Shown in pieces: positions 54,006 through 63,913 of a stretch of 64,000 nt of DNA. The notes under the pieces are model-generated. The model did not search any database, was not told the origin of the DNA, and saw only the letters and a list, made by a program, of their open reading frames with translations. The stretch is from Enterobacter sp. RHBSTW-00175 (GTDB lineage: Bacteria; Pseudomonadota; Gammaproteobacteria; Enterobacterales; Enterobacteriaceae), in contig NZ_CP055930.1 in the NCBI RefSeq assembly GCF_013927005.1, forward strand, positions 3,286,001-3,350,000, written 5' to 3'. Both the position numbers and the translations under genes were made by a program. Each line of letters starts with the position of its first letter. The first letter of the stretch is position 1.

Positions 54006-54780
54006 GCATAATATAACCAACGGATCGCTGGCGCTCTCTCTGGTACTGGTGCTGGTGGCGATTGTCGTCAGTTACCGTGAAAAACTGGGGCTGGAAAAAG
54101 ACATTCTGATTGGTATCTGTCGCGCCGTTTCGCAACTTATCGCTGTTGGATTTGTGCTGAAGTACATTTTCAACGTCAACAACGCGGTGCTGACGCTGCT
54201 GATGGTGCTCTTTATCTGCTTCAACGCGGCGTGGAATGCGCAGAAGCGTAGTAAATACATCGATAAGGCATTTGTTTCGTCGTTTATCGCCATTACTACC
54301 GGGACGGCGTTAACGCTCGCGGTTCTGGTGTTTTCAGGATCTATCGCGTTTTCACCGATGCAGGTTATCCCCATTTCCGGGATGATCGCCGGTAATGCGA
54401 TGGTGGCCGTGGGGCTGTGCTACAACAACCTTGGGCAGCGCTTTAGCAGCGAACAGCAGCAGTTACAGGAAAAGCTAAGCCTGGGTGCGACACCAAAAGT
54501 GGCCTCGGCTCGGCTAATCCGCGAGAGTATTCGTTCATCGCTGATCCCAACGGTTGATTCTGCGAAAACGGTCGGACTGGTGAGCTTGCCCGGCATGATG
54601 TCAGGGCTGATTTTTGCCGGGATCGACCCGGTAAAAGCGATTAAATATCAGATTATGGTGACGTTCATGCTGCTGTCTACCGCGAGCCTGTCGACCATTA
54701 TCGCCTGCTATCTGACGTATCGTAAATTCTACAATTCACGCCATCAGCTGGTGGTCACGCAGTTGAAAAAGACGGAGTAA
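53998..54780 (+). CDS. fetB: ABC transporter permease FetB (YbbM)
   Basis: A 260-residue inner-membrane permease of the UPF0014 family with about six or seven helices. The conserved FICFNAAWNAQKRSKYI, IPISGMIAGNAMVAVGLCYN and GLVSLPGMMSGLIFAGIDPV match E. coli YbbM. The start is a GTG at 53998 (M-GEHNITNGSL), overlapping the end of fetA; longer readings into fetA are not supported. A terminator hairpin covers its stop codon. Confidence 0.93.
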   Translation: MGEHNITNGSLALSLVLVLVAIVVSYREKLGLEKDILIGICRAVSQLIAVGFVLKYIFNVNNAVLTLLMVLFICFNAAWNAQKRSKYIDKAFVSSFIAITTGTALTLAVLVFSGSIAFSPMQVIPISGMIAGNAMVAVGLCYNNLGQRFSSEQQQLQEKLSLGATPKVASARLIRESIRSSLIPTVDSAKTVGLVSLPGMMSGLIFAGIDPVKAIKYQIMVTFMLLSTASLSTIIACYLTYRKFYNSRHQLVVTQLKKTE

Positions 54781-54790
54781 ACCGTCTTTT
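54767..54790 (+). terminator. fetAB terminator overlapping the fetB stop
   Basis: AAAAGACGG (54767-54775) with CCGTCTTTT (54782-54790), loop AGTAAA; the TAA stop is in the loop. It has a U-run on either strand. Confidence 0.85.
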
Positions 54791-54824
54791 GTAGGCCCGG
54801 TAAGGCGAAGCCGCCACCGGGCAC
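54791..54824. repeat. Single REP-type unit
   Basis: GTAGGCCCGGTAAGGCGAAG...CCGGGCAC, one REP unit between the convergent genes fetB and cnoX. Confidence 0.8.
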
Positions 54825-54830
54825 TCTGCA

Positions 54831-55688
<858 letters not shown>

Positions 55689-55744
55689 TCATTCTCTGTT
55701 TATCAGTTTGTTCTTACATGGGGGGCAAGCCGCGTTGCTTCAAC

Positions 55745-56515
55745 TCAACCGTGTAAAATTTTGTCCATCATCCGGCCAGGAAGCAGGCGTTTTAACCAGC
55801 CAACGGCATGGGTGACAAGCGTCACCGGATAGCGCATTTTGGGACGATCGCTTTCGAAAGCATGGCGCACTTTGGCGACAACCGCTTCCGGGCCCAGCGT
55901 AAAACGTGCGGCAATACCGGGATTTTCGACCGGTTTATCTGACTGCGTCTGGTTCACGTTGTCGGTAAAGCGGGTACGAATCGGGCCGGGTTCAATCAGG
56001 CTCACCTTAATCCCGCTGTGACGCAGCTCCATGCGTAAGGCATCAGACCAGGCTTCCAGCGCATATTTACTGGCGGCGTACGCGCCGCGCCCGGGGGTCG
56101 AAATCAGCCCCATCACGGAGGATGTCATCACGATACGCCCTTCGCCGTGTGGCAACATGGCGGGCAGCAGGCGCATAGTGAGCTGATGCACCCCGAAGAA
56201 GTTAGCGGAAAACTGCTGCTCCAGCTGTTCGCGTGAGATGGTGTGTAGCGGGCCGTAAACACCGTATCCCGCATTGTTGAAAAGACCGAACAGGCGGTTG
56301 TTGGTAAGGGTAATGACTTCATCGGCCGCGCGTTCAACGCTTTCCGGTGAATCCAGATCCAGCAATATGCCGGTAAAACCCATCCCGTTCATGCGCTCGA
56401 CATCTTCGGGTTTACGGCAGGCGGCCAGAACCCAAAATCCCTGACGTTTTAATTCGAGAGCACTTTCAAGGCCAATTCCGCTGGAACATCCTGTTATTAA
56501 GACCGATTTTTGCAT
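55745..56515 (-). CDS. ybbO: SDR-family oxidoreductase YbbO
   Basis: A 256-residue NADP(H)-dependent short-chain dehydrogenase. The cofactor motif TGCSSGIG is at residues 7-14, followed by NNAGYGVYG, the catalytic Ser in MTSSVMGLIS and YAASKYALEAW (Tyr-x-x-x-Lys). E. coli YbbO reduces aldehydes. The start at 56515 (MQKSVLITGC) leaves 19 bp after tesA; the ATG at 56554 would overlap tesA and is the alternative. Confidence 0.93.
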   Translation of the reverse strand: MQKSVLITGCSSGIGLESALELKRQGFWVLAACRKPEDVERMNGMGFTGILLDLDSPESVERAADEVITLTNNRLFGLFNNAGYGVYGPLHTISREQLEQQFSANFFGVHQLTMRLLPAMLPHGEGRIVMTSSVMGLISTPGRGAYAASKYALEAWSDALRMELRHSGIKVSLIEPGPIRTRFTDNVNQTQSDKPVENPGIAARFTLGPEAVVAKVRHAFESDRPKMRYPVTLVTHAVGWLKRLLPGRMMDKILHG

Positions 56516-56534
56516 AACTTTACCTGTCAGGATC

Positions 56535-57167
56535 TCAGCTGTGTGACGAGTCATGTTTAACTAAAGGAGCCAGCCGTGTTGCCATCCAGTCGGCAATAAA
56601 CGGCTGAGCATCGCGATTGGGGTGGATACCGTCGTCTTGCATCCATTGGGGTTTTAGATAGACCTCTTCCATGAAAAATGGCAGCAGCGGAATATCAAAC
56701 TCTTTGGCAAGCTTCGGGTAGATCGCGCTAAAGGCTTCATTATACCGACGACCGTAGTTGGCGGGCAGACGAATTTGCATGAGCAATGGTTTTGCATTCG
56801 CGGCCTTAATGTCCTGCAAAATGGTGCGCAGCGTTTGTTCCGTTTGCTGTGGCTGGAAGCCGCGCAATCCGTCATTACCGCCAAGCTCCACCAGCACCCA
56901 ACGTGGCTGATGTTGTTTGAGAAGGGCAGGCAGACGCGCCAGCCCCTGTTGTGAAGTATCGCCGCTGATGCTGCCATTAATGACCTGCGTTTTTGCCTGC
57001 CATTTGTCATTAAGCAGTGCAGGCCACGCTGCGTTAGCGGCCATGCGATAGCCGGCGCTCAGGCTGTCACCCAGTACCAGTAACGTATCTGCCGCTGCCG
57101 CGCGGAAGGTCATCAGAATCAAAAACAGGAAGGGCAAATGCCAGCGGAAAACATTGTTGAAGTTCAT
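56535..57167 (-). CDS. tesA: Periplasmic thioesterase I / lysophospholipase L1 TesA
   Basis: A 210-residue SGNH hydrolase. The signal peptide is cut at AAA-ADTLLVLG. The nucleophile is Ser in GDSLSAGYR; GGNDGLRG supplies the Asn/Gly oxyanion block, and Asp/His are in DDGIHPNRDA. It hydrolyses acyl-CoA and lysophospholipids, and shows protease I-type activity on some esters. The start at 57167 overlaps the beginning of the divergent ybbA by 30 bp. Confidence 0.96.
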   Translation of the reverse strand: MNFNNVFRWHLPFLFLILMTFRAAAADTLLVLGDSLSAGYRMAANAAWPALLNDKWQAKTQVINGSISGDTSQQGLARLPALLKQHQPRWVLVELGGNDGLRGFQPQQTEQTLRTILQDIKAANAKPLLMQIRLPANYGRRYNEAFSAIYPKLAKEFDIPLLPFFMEEVYLKPQWMQDDGIHPNRDAQPFIADWMATRLAPLVKHDSSHS

Positions 57168-57824
57168 CGTCTTAAGAAGTCCGTCGGTCAGGGTGAACAC
57201 GAGCTGTCCATCCTCACCGGAGTTGAACTTGTTGTCAAACGCGCCGAAACCCTGGCGCTGATCGGTGAGTCTGGCTCCGGGAAATCGACGCTACTGGCCA
57301 TTTTAGCCGGGCTGGATGACGGCAGCAGTGGCGAGGTTAACCTGGTTGGCCAGCCGCTGCACGCGCTTGATGAAGAGGCCCGTGCCGCACTGCGTGCCAG
57401 ACATGTCGGTTTTGTCTTTCAGTCCTTTATGCTCATTCCAACCCTGAATGCGCTGGAAAACGTGGAGCTTCCTGGTCTGTTACGCGGTGAAAATACCCGC
57501 GAGAGCCGCGACCATGCCAGAGCGCTGCTGGAACAACTGGGGCTTGGCAAACGTCTTGATCATCTCCCGGCACAGTTATCCGGCGGCGAGCAGCAGCGCG
57601 TGGCGCTGGCACGGGCATTTAATGGCCGCCCGGAAGTGCTCTTTGCCGACGAACCTACCGGTAATCTCGACCGCCAGACCGGGGATAAAATTGCCGATCT
57701 GCTGTTTTCGCTCAATCGCGAACACGGCACAACGCTGATTCTGGTCACCCACGATCCGCAGCTTGCCGCCCGTTGCGACCGCCGGTTGCGGCTGGTCAAC
57801 GGTGAACTTCAGGAGGAAGCATGA
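57138..57824 (+). CDS. ybbA: ABC transporter ATP-binding protein YbbA
   Basis: A 228-residue LolD/MacB-type ATPase. Walker A GESGSGKSTLLAIL, Q-loop FVFQSFMLIP, signature QLSGGEQQRVALARA, Walker B VLFADEPTGNLD and H-loop VTHDPQ are complete. It pairs with permease YbbP, whose start overlaps its stop (ATGA). Its start codon lies inside the divergent tesA, so the promoters of both genes sit within the other's coding region. Confidence 0.95.
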   Translation: MPAENIVEVHRLKKSVGQGEHELSILTGVELVVKRAETLALIGESGSGKSTLLAILAGLDDGSSGEVNLVGQPLHALDEEARAALRARHVGFVFQSFMLIPTLNALENVELPGLLRGENTRESRDHARALLEQLGLGKRLDHLPAQLSGGEQQRVALARAFNGRPEVLFADEPTGNLDRQTGDKIADLLFSLNREHGTTLILVTHDPQLAARCDRRLRLVNGELQEEA

Positions 57825-60235
57825 TATCCCGCTGGTTCTGGCGCGAATGGCGCTCGCCATCGCTGCTGATTGTCTGGCTGGCCTTAAGCCTGGCGGTGGC
57901 CTGCGTACTGGCGCTTGGCAGCGTCAGCGATCGCATGGAAAAAGGCTTAAGCCAGCAAAGCCGCGAATTTATGGCCGGCGATCGGGCATTGCAAAGCTCG
58001 CGAGACGTGCCGCCTGCCTGGATTGAAGAAGCCCGCAAGCTGGGGCTGAAAGTGAGCGAGCAGCTCAGCTTCCAGACCATGACGTTTGCGGGTGACACGC
58101 CGCAGCTGGCGAGCGTCAAAGCCGTTGATGATATTTATCCGATGTACGGTGAGCTGCAAACCAATCCGGCAGGGTTAAAACCTGAGCCCGGAACGGTGTT
58201 GTTAGCCCCGCGGCTGATGGCGTTGCTGAACCTGAAAACAGGCGACAGCATCGATGTCGGCGATGCCACCCTGAAAATTGCCGGGGAAGTAGTGCAGGAG
58301 CCTGATTCGGGGTTTAACCCGTTCCAGCTTGCGCCACGGTTATTAATGAACACCGCCGATGTGGCAAAAACGAATGCAGTACAGCCGGGGAGCCGCGTCA
58401 CCTGGCGCTACAAGTTTGGCGGCACACCTGCCCAACTGGATGCATACGAAAAATGGCTCTTGCCGCAGTTAAAACCGGAACACCGCTGGTACGGGCTGGA
58501 GCAGGACGAAGGGGCGCTTGGGAAATCGCTTGAGCGCTCGCAGCAGTTTCTGTTGCTCTCTGCGCTGCTCACACTGCTGCTGGCCGTGGCGGCAGTGGCG
58601 GTGGCGATGGGGCACTACTGTCGCAGTCGCTATGACCTGGTCGCCATTCTCAAAACCCTTGGGGCGGGCAGGGCGCAACTGCGTAAGCTGATTGTCGGCC
58701 AGTGGTTGATGGTGCTGGCGCTGTCGGCGGTCACTGGTGGCGTGATGGGGGTACTGTTCGAAAACGTGCTGATGGTGCTGCTAAAACCGGTGCTGCCTGC
58801 TGCCCTTCCACCCGCAAGCTTCTGGCCGTGGCTCTGGGCCGTGGGTGCGATGGTGGTGATTTCCTTGCTGGTGGGGCTGCGCCCGTACCGCCTGTTGCTG
58901 GCTACACAGCCACTGCGCGTGCTGCGGCGTGATGTGGTGGCTAACGTCTGGCCGCTGAAATATTACCTGCCTGCGATTGTGGTGGTAGTGGTGGGGTTGC
59001 TTGCCTGGCTAATGGGGGGCAGTACCTTGCTCTGGGCCGTGCTGGCGGGGGCCGTGGTATTGGCGTTGCTGTGCGGCGTGCTGGGCTGGATGCTGCTTAA
59101 CGTACTGAAAGGGTTGACGATAAAATCGCTGCCCGTTCGCCTGGCGGTAAACCGTCTGCTGCGTCAGCCGTGGTCAACGCTGAGCCAGCTCTCAGCATTT
59201 TCGCTGTCGTTTATGCTGCTGGCATTGTTGCTGGTACTGCGCGGTGATCTGCTGGACAGGTGGCAACGGCAGCTTCCACCTGAGAGCCCGAACTATTTCC
59301 TGATCAACATCGCGCCTGAACAGGTCACACCGCTGAAGGCGTTCCTCTCAGAGCACAAGATCGTTCCTGAATCCTTCTACCCGATTGTTCGCGCACGCCT
59401 GACGCAAATCAATGGAGAGGTGACGGAGGGTAATCAGGATGAGGCGCTTAACCGTGAACTGAACCTGACGTGGCAGGATAAACGCCCGGATCATAACCCG
59501 ATCACCGCCGGAACCTGGCCACCGAAAACCGGGGAAGTGTCGATGGAAGAAGGGCTGGCGAAACGCCTGAACATCGGGTTGGGAGATAAGGTCACCTTTA
59601 CCGGTGACACGCAGGATTTCAGCGCTACGGTGACCAGCCTGCGCAAGGTCGACTGGGAAAGCCTGCGACCGAATTTCTTCTTTATCTTCCCTGCGGGCGC
59701 ACTGGACGGGCAACCACAGAGCTGGCTTACCAGTTTCCGCTGGGAGAGCGGCAACGGTATGTTGACCCAACTGAACCGCGAGTTCCCGACCGTGAGCCTG
59801 CTGGATATTGGCGCGATCCTGAAACAAGTGGGACAAGTGCTGGAGCAGGTGAGCCGCGCCCTTGAAGTTATGGTGGTGCTGGTGACTATCTGCGGTGTGC
59901 TGCTGTTGCTGGCTCAGGTGCAGGTCGGGATGCGTCAGCGCCATCAGGAGCTGGTGGTGTACCGTACACTGGGTGCCGGGAAACGTCTGCTGCGCACTAC
60001 CCTGTGGTGTGAGTTTGCCCTGCTGGGGCTGGTGGCTGGTCTGGTGGCGGCCATTGGTGCTGAAACGGCGCTGGCGGTACTCCAGACCAGGGTCTTTGAC
60101 TTCCCGTGGGAGCCGGACTGGCGGTTGTGGTTCACGCTGCCTGTTTGCGGTGCGGTGCTGTTGTCACTGTGCGGCGGCTGGCTCGGTACGCGGTTGTTAA
60201 AAGGCAAAGCGCTATTCCGCCAGTTCGTTAGTTAG
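57821..60235 (+). CDS. ybbP: FtsX/LolC-type ABC permease YbbP
   Basis: An 804-residue large permease with about ten membrane helices and two FtsX-type blocks (LLSALLTLLLAVAAVAVAMG; VVLVTICGVLLLLAQVQVGM) plus periplasmic domains. It resembles permeases that move hydrophobic molecules to or from the outer membrane. YbbAP with TesA may process or export lipid-like or toxic compounds; the substrate is unknown. It is followed by 182 bp and a porin gene; the E. coli neighbour rhsD is absent. Confidence 0.95.
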   Translation: MISRWFWREWRSPSLLIVWLALSLAVACVLALGSVSDRMEKGLSQQSREFMAGDRALQSSRDVPPAWIEEARKLGLKVSEQLSFQTMTFAGDTPQLASVKAVDDIYPMYGELQTNPAGLKPEPGTVLLAPRLMALLNLKTGDSIDVGDATLKIAGEVVQEPDSGFNPFQLAPRLLMNTADVAKTNAVQPGSRVTWRYKFGGTPAQLDAYEKWLLPQLKPEHRWYGLEQDEGALGKSLERSQQFLLLSALLTLLLAVAAVAVAMGHYCRSRYDLVAILKTLGAGRAQLRKLIVGQWLMVLALSAVTGGVMGVLFENVLMVLLKPVLPAALPPASFWPWLWAVGAMVVISLLVGLRPYRLLLATQPLRVLRRDVVANVWPLKYYLPAIVVVVVGLLAWLMGGSTLLWAVLAGAVVLALLCGVLGWMLLNVLKGLTIKSLPVRLAVNRLLRQPWSTLSQLSAFSLSFMLLALLLVLRGDLLDRWQRQLPPESPNYFLINIAPEQVTPLKAFLSEHKIVPESFYPIVRARLTQINGEVTEGNQDEALNRELNLTWQDKRPDHNPITAGTWPPKTGEVSMEEGLAKRLNIGLGDKVTFTGDTQDFSATVTSLRKVDWESLRPNFFFIFPAGALDGQPQSWLTSFRWESGNGMLTQLNREFPTVSLLDIGAILKQVGQVLEQVSRALEVMVVLVTICGVLLLLAQVQVGMRQRHQELVVYRTLGAGKRLLRTTLWCEFALLGLVAGLVAAIGAETALAVLQTRVFDFPWEPDWRLWFTLPVCGAVLLSLCGGWLGTRLLKGKALFRQFVS

Positions 60236-60417
60236 TTCAGTGTTGTGATGATTACGTACCGGTTTATATATCGGTACGTAATCACTTAGTAGCACAAATC
60301 GATAATATCCATAATTTTAGCAGCACAAATCATTAAAAACCCGCCCACACAGCCATATATTTTCCAGTTAATATTCACCTGCTAAATATTTAGCAGCGTG
60401 TCTATCAAGGAAAAATA

Positions 60418-61563
60418 ATGACTATAAAAAAAACAGCGCTGGCGGCAACGATCGGCGCGGCAGTGGCATTGACGTCTTTCGCAACTCAGGCGGAAATCAC
60501 TGTTCTTAAACAAGATCCACAGGCGGGCGATCCGCTGAGCCGTCTTAATTTCACCGTTGGCGGCAGTATCCGTCCTCAGTTCAACATGATGACTGGCGAC
60601 GGCGACAAAGGTTCCTACAAACGTAATGGCTTCGACGGCGGCACCCGTTTCCGTTTCGCAGCAGATTACTATCTGTTTGATGACATCAGCTGGGTAAGCT
60701 ACTACGAGCTGGGTGTGAACATTCCTGCGCTGTTCGACTGGGACAACCACTACAAAGAAGGTTCCAACAACACCTCTCGCCGGATGCTATACACCGGCCT
60801 GAAGAGCAACACCTGGGGTACGCTGACCTTCGGTCAACAGAACAGCGTTTACTATGATGTGGTTGGCGCGAAAACCGATATCTGGGACTACGACATGATC
60901 GGCCAGGCACCAGGAAACGGTATTAACGGTGACTATGACGGTTCTTATCGTTCACGCAAGATGCTGAAATATAAGAAAACCGTAGGTGATGCTGATATCT
61001 ATGCATCCTATCTGTTCGAAGATAATGAATACCTGCCAGGCAACGGCCTGCGTTACAAACGTAAAGGCGGCGGTTCACTGGGTCTGGATTATCACCTGAC
61101 CAAAGAGCTGACCTGGGGTACGGCGTGGAACTACACCCGCGCGGATATGCGTAATCCGGAAAATGGCGACAGCGAAACGTACAATCAGAACATCCTGGGT
61201 ACGGCGCTGAGCTGGAAACCTGACAACTGGACCTTCTCCGCTGGTGGCGGCTGGTACCAGAACTTCCTGACCACTAAAAAAGTGTCTACTGATAACTACT
61301 TTGCTGGTGATGCATGGGGTATCGAGTACTTCGCAGGTTACACATTCCCAATCAATCAGTATGCGGTTAAAACTATCCAGCCTTACTTCATGGGTGACCG
61401 TATTGAGTACGTGAATGGTCGTAACTACCAGCGCATCGACAACGGCGTGGGTATCAGCTTCCAGCTGGATTACGGTTTCCGTGTTGACTACGAACACGTG
61501 TTCACCTCCAGCACCGACGATCTGGGCGATATGAACCTGGTGCGTCTGCGTTACGACTTCTAA
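60418..61563 (+). CDS. General porin (gram-negative porin family)
   Basis: A 381-residue outer-membrane beta barrel. The signal peptide (MTIKKTALAATIGAAVALTS, cut after TQA) is followed by amphipathic strands with aromatic girdles (ADYYLFDDISWVSYYELGVN, TYNQNILGTALSWKPDNWTF). The C-terminus MNLVRLRYDF ends in Phe for BAM recognition. It resembles enterobacterial general porins, but I cannot tie it to OmpC, OmpF or a named paralogue. E. coli has no porin at this position. A strong terminator lies downstream. Confidence 0.88.
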   Translation: MTIKKTALAATIGAAVALTSFATQAEITVLKQDPQAGDPLSRLNFTVGGSIRPQFNMMTGDGDKGSYKRNGFDGGTRFRFAADYYLFDDISWVSYYELGVNIPALFDWDNHYKEGSNNTSRRMLYTGLKSNTWGTLTFGQQNSVYYDVVGAKTDIWDYDMIGQAPGNGINGDYDGSYRSRKMLKYKKTVGDADIYASYLFEDNEYLPGNGLRYKRKGGGSLGLDYHLTKELTWGTAWNYTRADMRNPENGDSETYNQNILGTALSWKPDNWTFSAGGGWYQNFLTTKKVSTDNYFAGDAWGIEYFAGYTFPINQYAVKTIQPYFMGDRIEYVNGRNYQRIDNGVGISFQLDYGFRVDYEHVFTSSTDDLGDMNLVRLRYDF

Positions 61564-61590
61564 GTTTGAGTCATGGGGTGCGGTCTGATG

Positions 61591-61623
61591 CCCTCACCCT
61601 GGCCCTCTCCCACAGGGAGAGGG
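61591..61623. repeat. Palindromic intergenic repeat, copy 4
   Basis: CCCTCACCCTGG then CCCTCTCCC-ACA-GGGAGAGGG (stem 61603-61611 with 61615-61623). Same family as copies 1-3. Confidence 0.88.
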
Positions 61624-61634
61624 AATAAAAACCA

Positions 61635-61660
61635 AAAACGGCAACCTGGGTTGCCGTTTT
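61635..61660. terminator. Bidirectional terminator between porin and selU
   Basis: An 11-bp stem AAAACGGCAAC (61635-61645)/GTTGCCGTTTT (61650-61660), loop CTGG, with U-runs both ways. Confidence 0.92.
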
Positions 61661-61686
61661 GCTTTCACCTTGCCACCCGGCTTTTT

Positions 61687-62757
61687 TCAGCGATTAAGCC
61701 AGTCTGCTACCTCAGCGAACGTCCCGCGATACACAATCTTCTCTGCTTTTTTCTCCAGCTGATAGCCGTACATCGGGTCGTAATAATCATTCAGCAGCGG
61801 CGCAAGCCAGCTAAAGTGCGCTTCGGTGCTGCCGGAACGCTGCTGTTCCAGAAGTGCGCTATCTAATAACGCGGTAAATTCAGCAAAGCGCTGCAGCCCC
61901 AGGCGCCGGCGAATGGCGAACAGACCGTGGTGCAGATACTCGCTGTACTCCTTCCAGCCAGCCTCTTCCCCATATGCGGCAGAAAAATCGGCCCACATAT
62001 GGTCGAAATACTCTTCGCGCAGGCGTTCAAGGCGAATGTCGAACGGGTCGTCCACTACCACAATTGAAGACTGCACCATGCGATCGCGCAGGCACTCCGG
62101 CAGGTGGTTGGAGCCAATCATGCGGCCTTCGTCTTCCAGCACCCAGCGTGCGGCATCTTTTTTTAACAGCTCAACCGCCAGCTGGTTTTCGAAACTCGCC
62201 TGCGAAAGCTGCGGCTGGAGCGTGCGGCCAAACGACGAACCACGATGATGCGCCAGCCCTTCCAGATCAACCCCCTGCGCGTGCTGCTTCACCAGCAGGG
62301 TTTTACCGCTGCCGGTACAGCCGCCAATCAGCACCATCGGTTTTTGCACCTGCTCGACGGTGGCCTGAATGGCTGTCTGACGCAGCATTTTATAGCCGCC
62401 CTTGACCAGCGGATAATCAACGCCGGCCTCTTTCAGCCAGGCCTGGGCGATATGCGAACGCTGCCCGCCACGCGCGCAGCAGAAATAGCCGTTGGGGTTT
62501 GCCAGACTTGCTTCGCGCCAGGCATGAATGCGCGCCTCGCGCGTGTCGCCCATCACCAGACTATGGCCGAGTGCCAGCGCGGCTTCAGGCCCCAGGCGTT
62601 TATAGCAGGTGCCGACGGCAGCGCGTTCGTCGTCGTTCATTAAGGGCAGGTTGATTGCGGCGGGCATCGCGCCCTGTGCGAATTCGATCGGCGCGCGAAC
62701 GTCGATTAAAGGGGTATCAGACGCGAGGATCGCGCGATAGTCCGTTCCATCGTTCAT
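61687..62757 (-). CDS. selU: tRNA 2-selenouridine synthase SelU (YbbB)
   Basis: A 356-residue enzyme that converts 2-thiouridine at the tRNA wobble position to 2-selenouridine, via a geranylated intermediate. The N-terminal rhodanese domain has catalytic Cys in [14 protein letters not shown]-loop domain follows ([18 protein letters not shown]). E. coli selU is separated from purK by the allantoin cluster; here purK is next door. Confidence 0.93.
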   Translation of the reverse strand: MNDGTDYRAILASDTPLIDVRAPIEFAQGAMPAAINLPLMNDDERAAVGTCYKRLGPEAALALGHSLVMGDTREARIHAWREASLANPNGYFCCARGGQRSHIAQAWLKEAGVDYPLVKGGYKMLRQTAIQATVEQVQKPMVLIGGCTGSGKTLLVKQHAQGVDLEGLAHHRGSSFGRTLQPQLSQASFENQLAVELLKKDAARWVLEDEGRMIGSNHLPECLRDRMVQSSIVVVDDPFDIRLERLREEYFDHMWADFSAAYGEEAGWKEYSEYLHHGLFAIRRRLGLQRFAEFTALLDSALLEQQRSGSTEAHFSWLAPLLNDYYDPMYGYQLEKKAEKIVYRGTFAEVADWLNR

Positions 62758-62845
62758 GGTGATTCCAGAAGAGAACTAAGCAGTAATGATGGGCGGGAAT
62801 TGTACGCCGGGGAAAGAGGAGGTCAACTCCCCGGCGGAGGGAGAA

Positions 62846-63913
62846 CTATTTAAGCTTCGACTGTGCCCAGACAATACCGCTGGCGTACTCAGGCGGCAGC
62901 AGCGGAATAATGGCCTCAAGCGTCGCGCTCAGACGGCCTTCATCAGTGTCGTTCAGATTAAGGTGACCCACCTTACGTCCAGGACGCACTTCTTTGTCGT
63001 ACCAGTGCAGATGCACCAGCGGCAGCTTAAGCCAGTCGTAGTTCAGATCGGTACCGATCAGGTTGATCATCACTGACGGGCTGTTCACCACCGGTTGCGG
63101 CAGTGGCAGGTCAGTAATGGCGCGCAGGTGCAGCTCAAACTGGCTGATGGATGCACCGTTTTGCGTCCAGTGTCCGCTATTGTGCACGCGCGGAGCCAGT
63201 TCGTTAATCAGCAGCCCGGCTGGGGTGACAAAGCACTCCATCGCCATCACGCCAACATAACCCAGCTCATGCATGATGGCCGAGAGCATATCTTCTGCCT
63301 GCGCCTGCTGTGCGGCATTTGCCTGCGGGAAGGCGACGCTGGTGCGCAGAATGCCATCCTGATGCAGGTTGTGCGTCAGCGGATAAAACACGGTGCTGCC
63401 ATCGTGCGCACGGGCGCCGACCAGCGAGACTTCGCCGCTAAAGTTGATACCCTGCTCAACAATGCACTCACCGTAGCAATCGTCCGGCAGTTCGGCGGTT
63501 TCACTGGCACGTAAGCGCCACTGCCCGCGACCGTCGTAACCGCCCACGCGACGCTTCACAATCGCCAGTTCGCCGAGCATGGCAAACACGTCGTTCCATT
63601 CGCTTTTATCGGACAGCAATTGCCACGGCGCGGTCGGCAGACCAAGTTTGTCGAACAGCTGTTTTTGGGTCAGACGGTCGGCAATGATCGGGAACACGTC
63701 ACGGTTAACAAAAGCGTTATGACGCGCCAGCTCACGGGTCAGGGCTGTTTCCGGCCAGCGTTCGATCTCAGCGGTGATTACGCTCTGATGAAAAGGCACG
63801 GCTTCCGGTTCGGCATCCAGCCCGACGGGCCAGACGGAAATCCCCAGCGGTTCACCGGCCTGGCGCAGCATGCGGCCTAACTGGCCGTTACCGAGTACGC
63901 AAACCTGCTTCAT
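62846..63913 (-). CDS. purK: N5-carboxyaminoimidazole ribonucleotide synthase PurK
   Basis: A 355-residue ATP-grasp enzyme of purine synthesis: AIR + ATP + bicarbonate to N5-CAIR. The start MKQVCVLGNGQLGRMLRQAG has the N-terminal nucleotide fold. The ATP-grasp core VKRRVGGYDGRGQWRLR and metal-binding MECFVTPAGLLINELAPRVHNSGHW are present (quoted in parts, contiguous). Its ATG overlaps the purE stop (ATGA), the usual purEK operon. Confidence 0.97.
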   Translation of the reverse strand: MKQVCVLGNGQLGRMLRQAGEPLGISVWPVGLDAEPEAVPFHQSVITAEIERWPETALTRELARHNAFVNRDVFPIIADRLTQKQLFDKLGLPTAPWQLLSDKSEWNDVFAMLGELAIVKRRVGGYDGRGQWRLRASETAELPDDCYGECIVEQGINFSGEVSLVGARAHDGSTVFYPLTHNLHQDGILRTSVAFPQANAAQQAQAEDMLSAIMHELGYVGVMAMECFVTPAGLLINELAPRVHNSGHWTQNGASISQFELHLRAITDLPLPQPVVNSPSVMINLIGTDLNYDWLKLPLVHLHWYDKEVRPGRKVGHLNLNDTDEGRLSATLEAIIPLLPPEYASGIVWAQSKLK

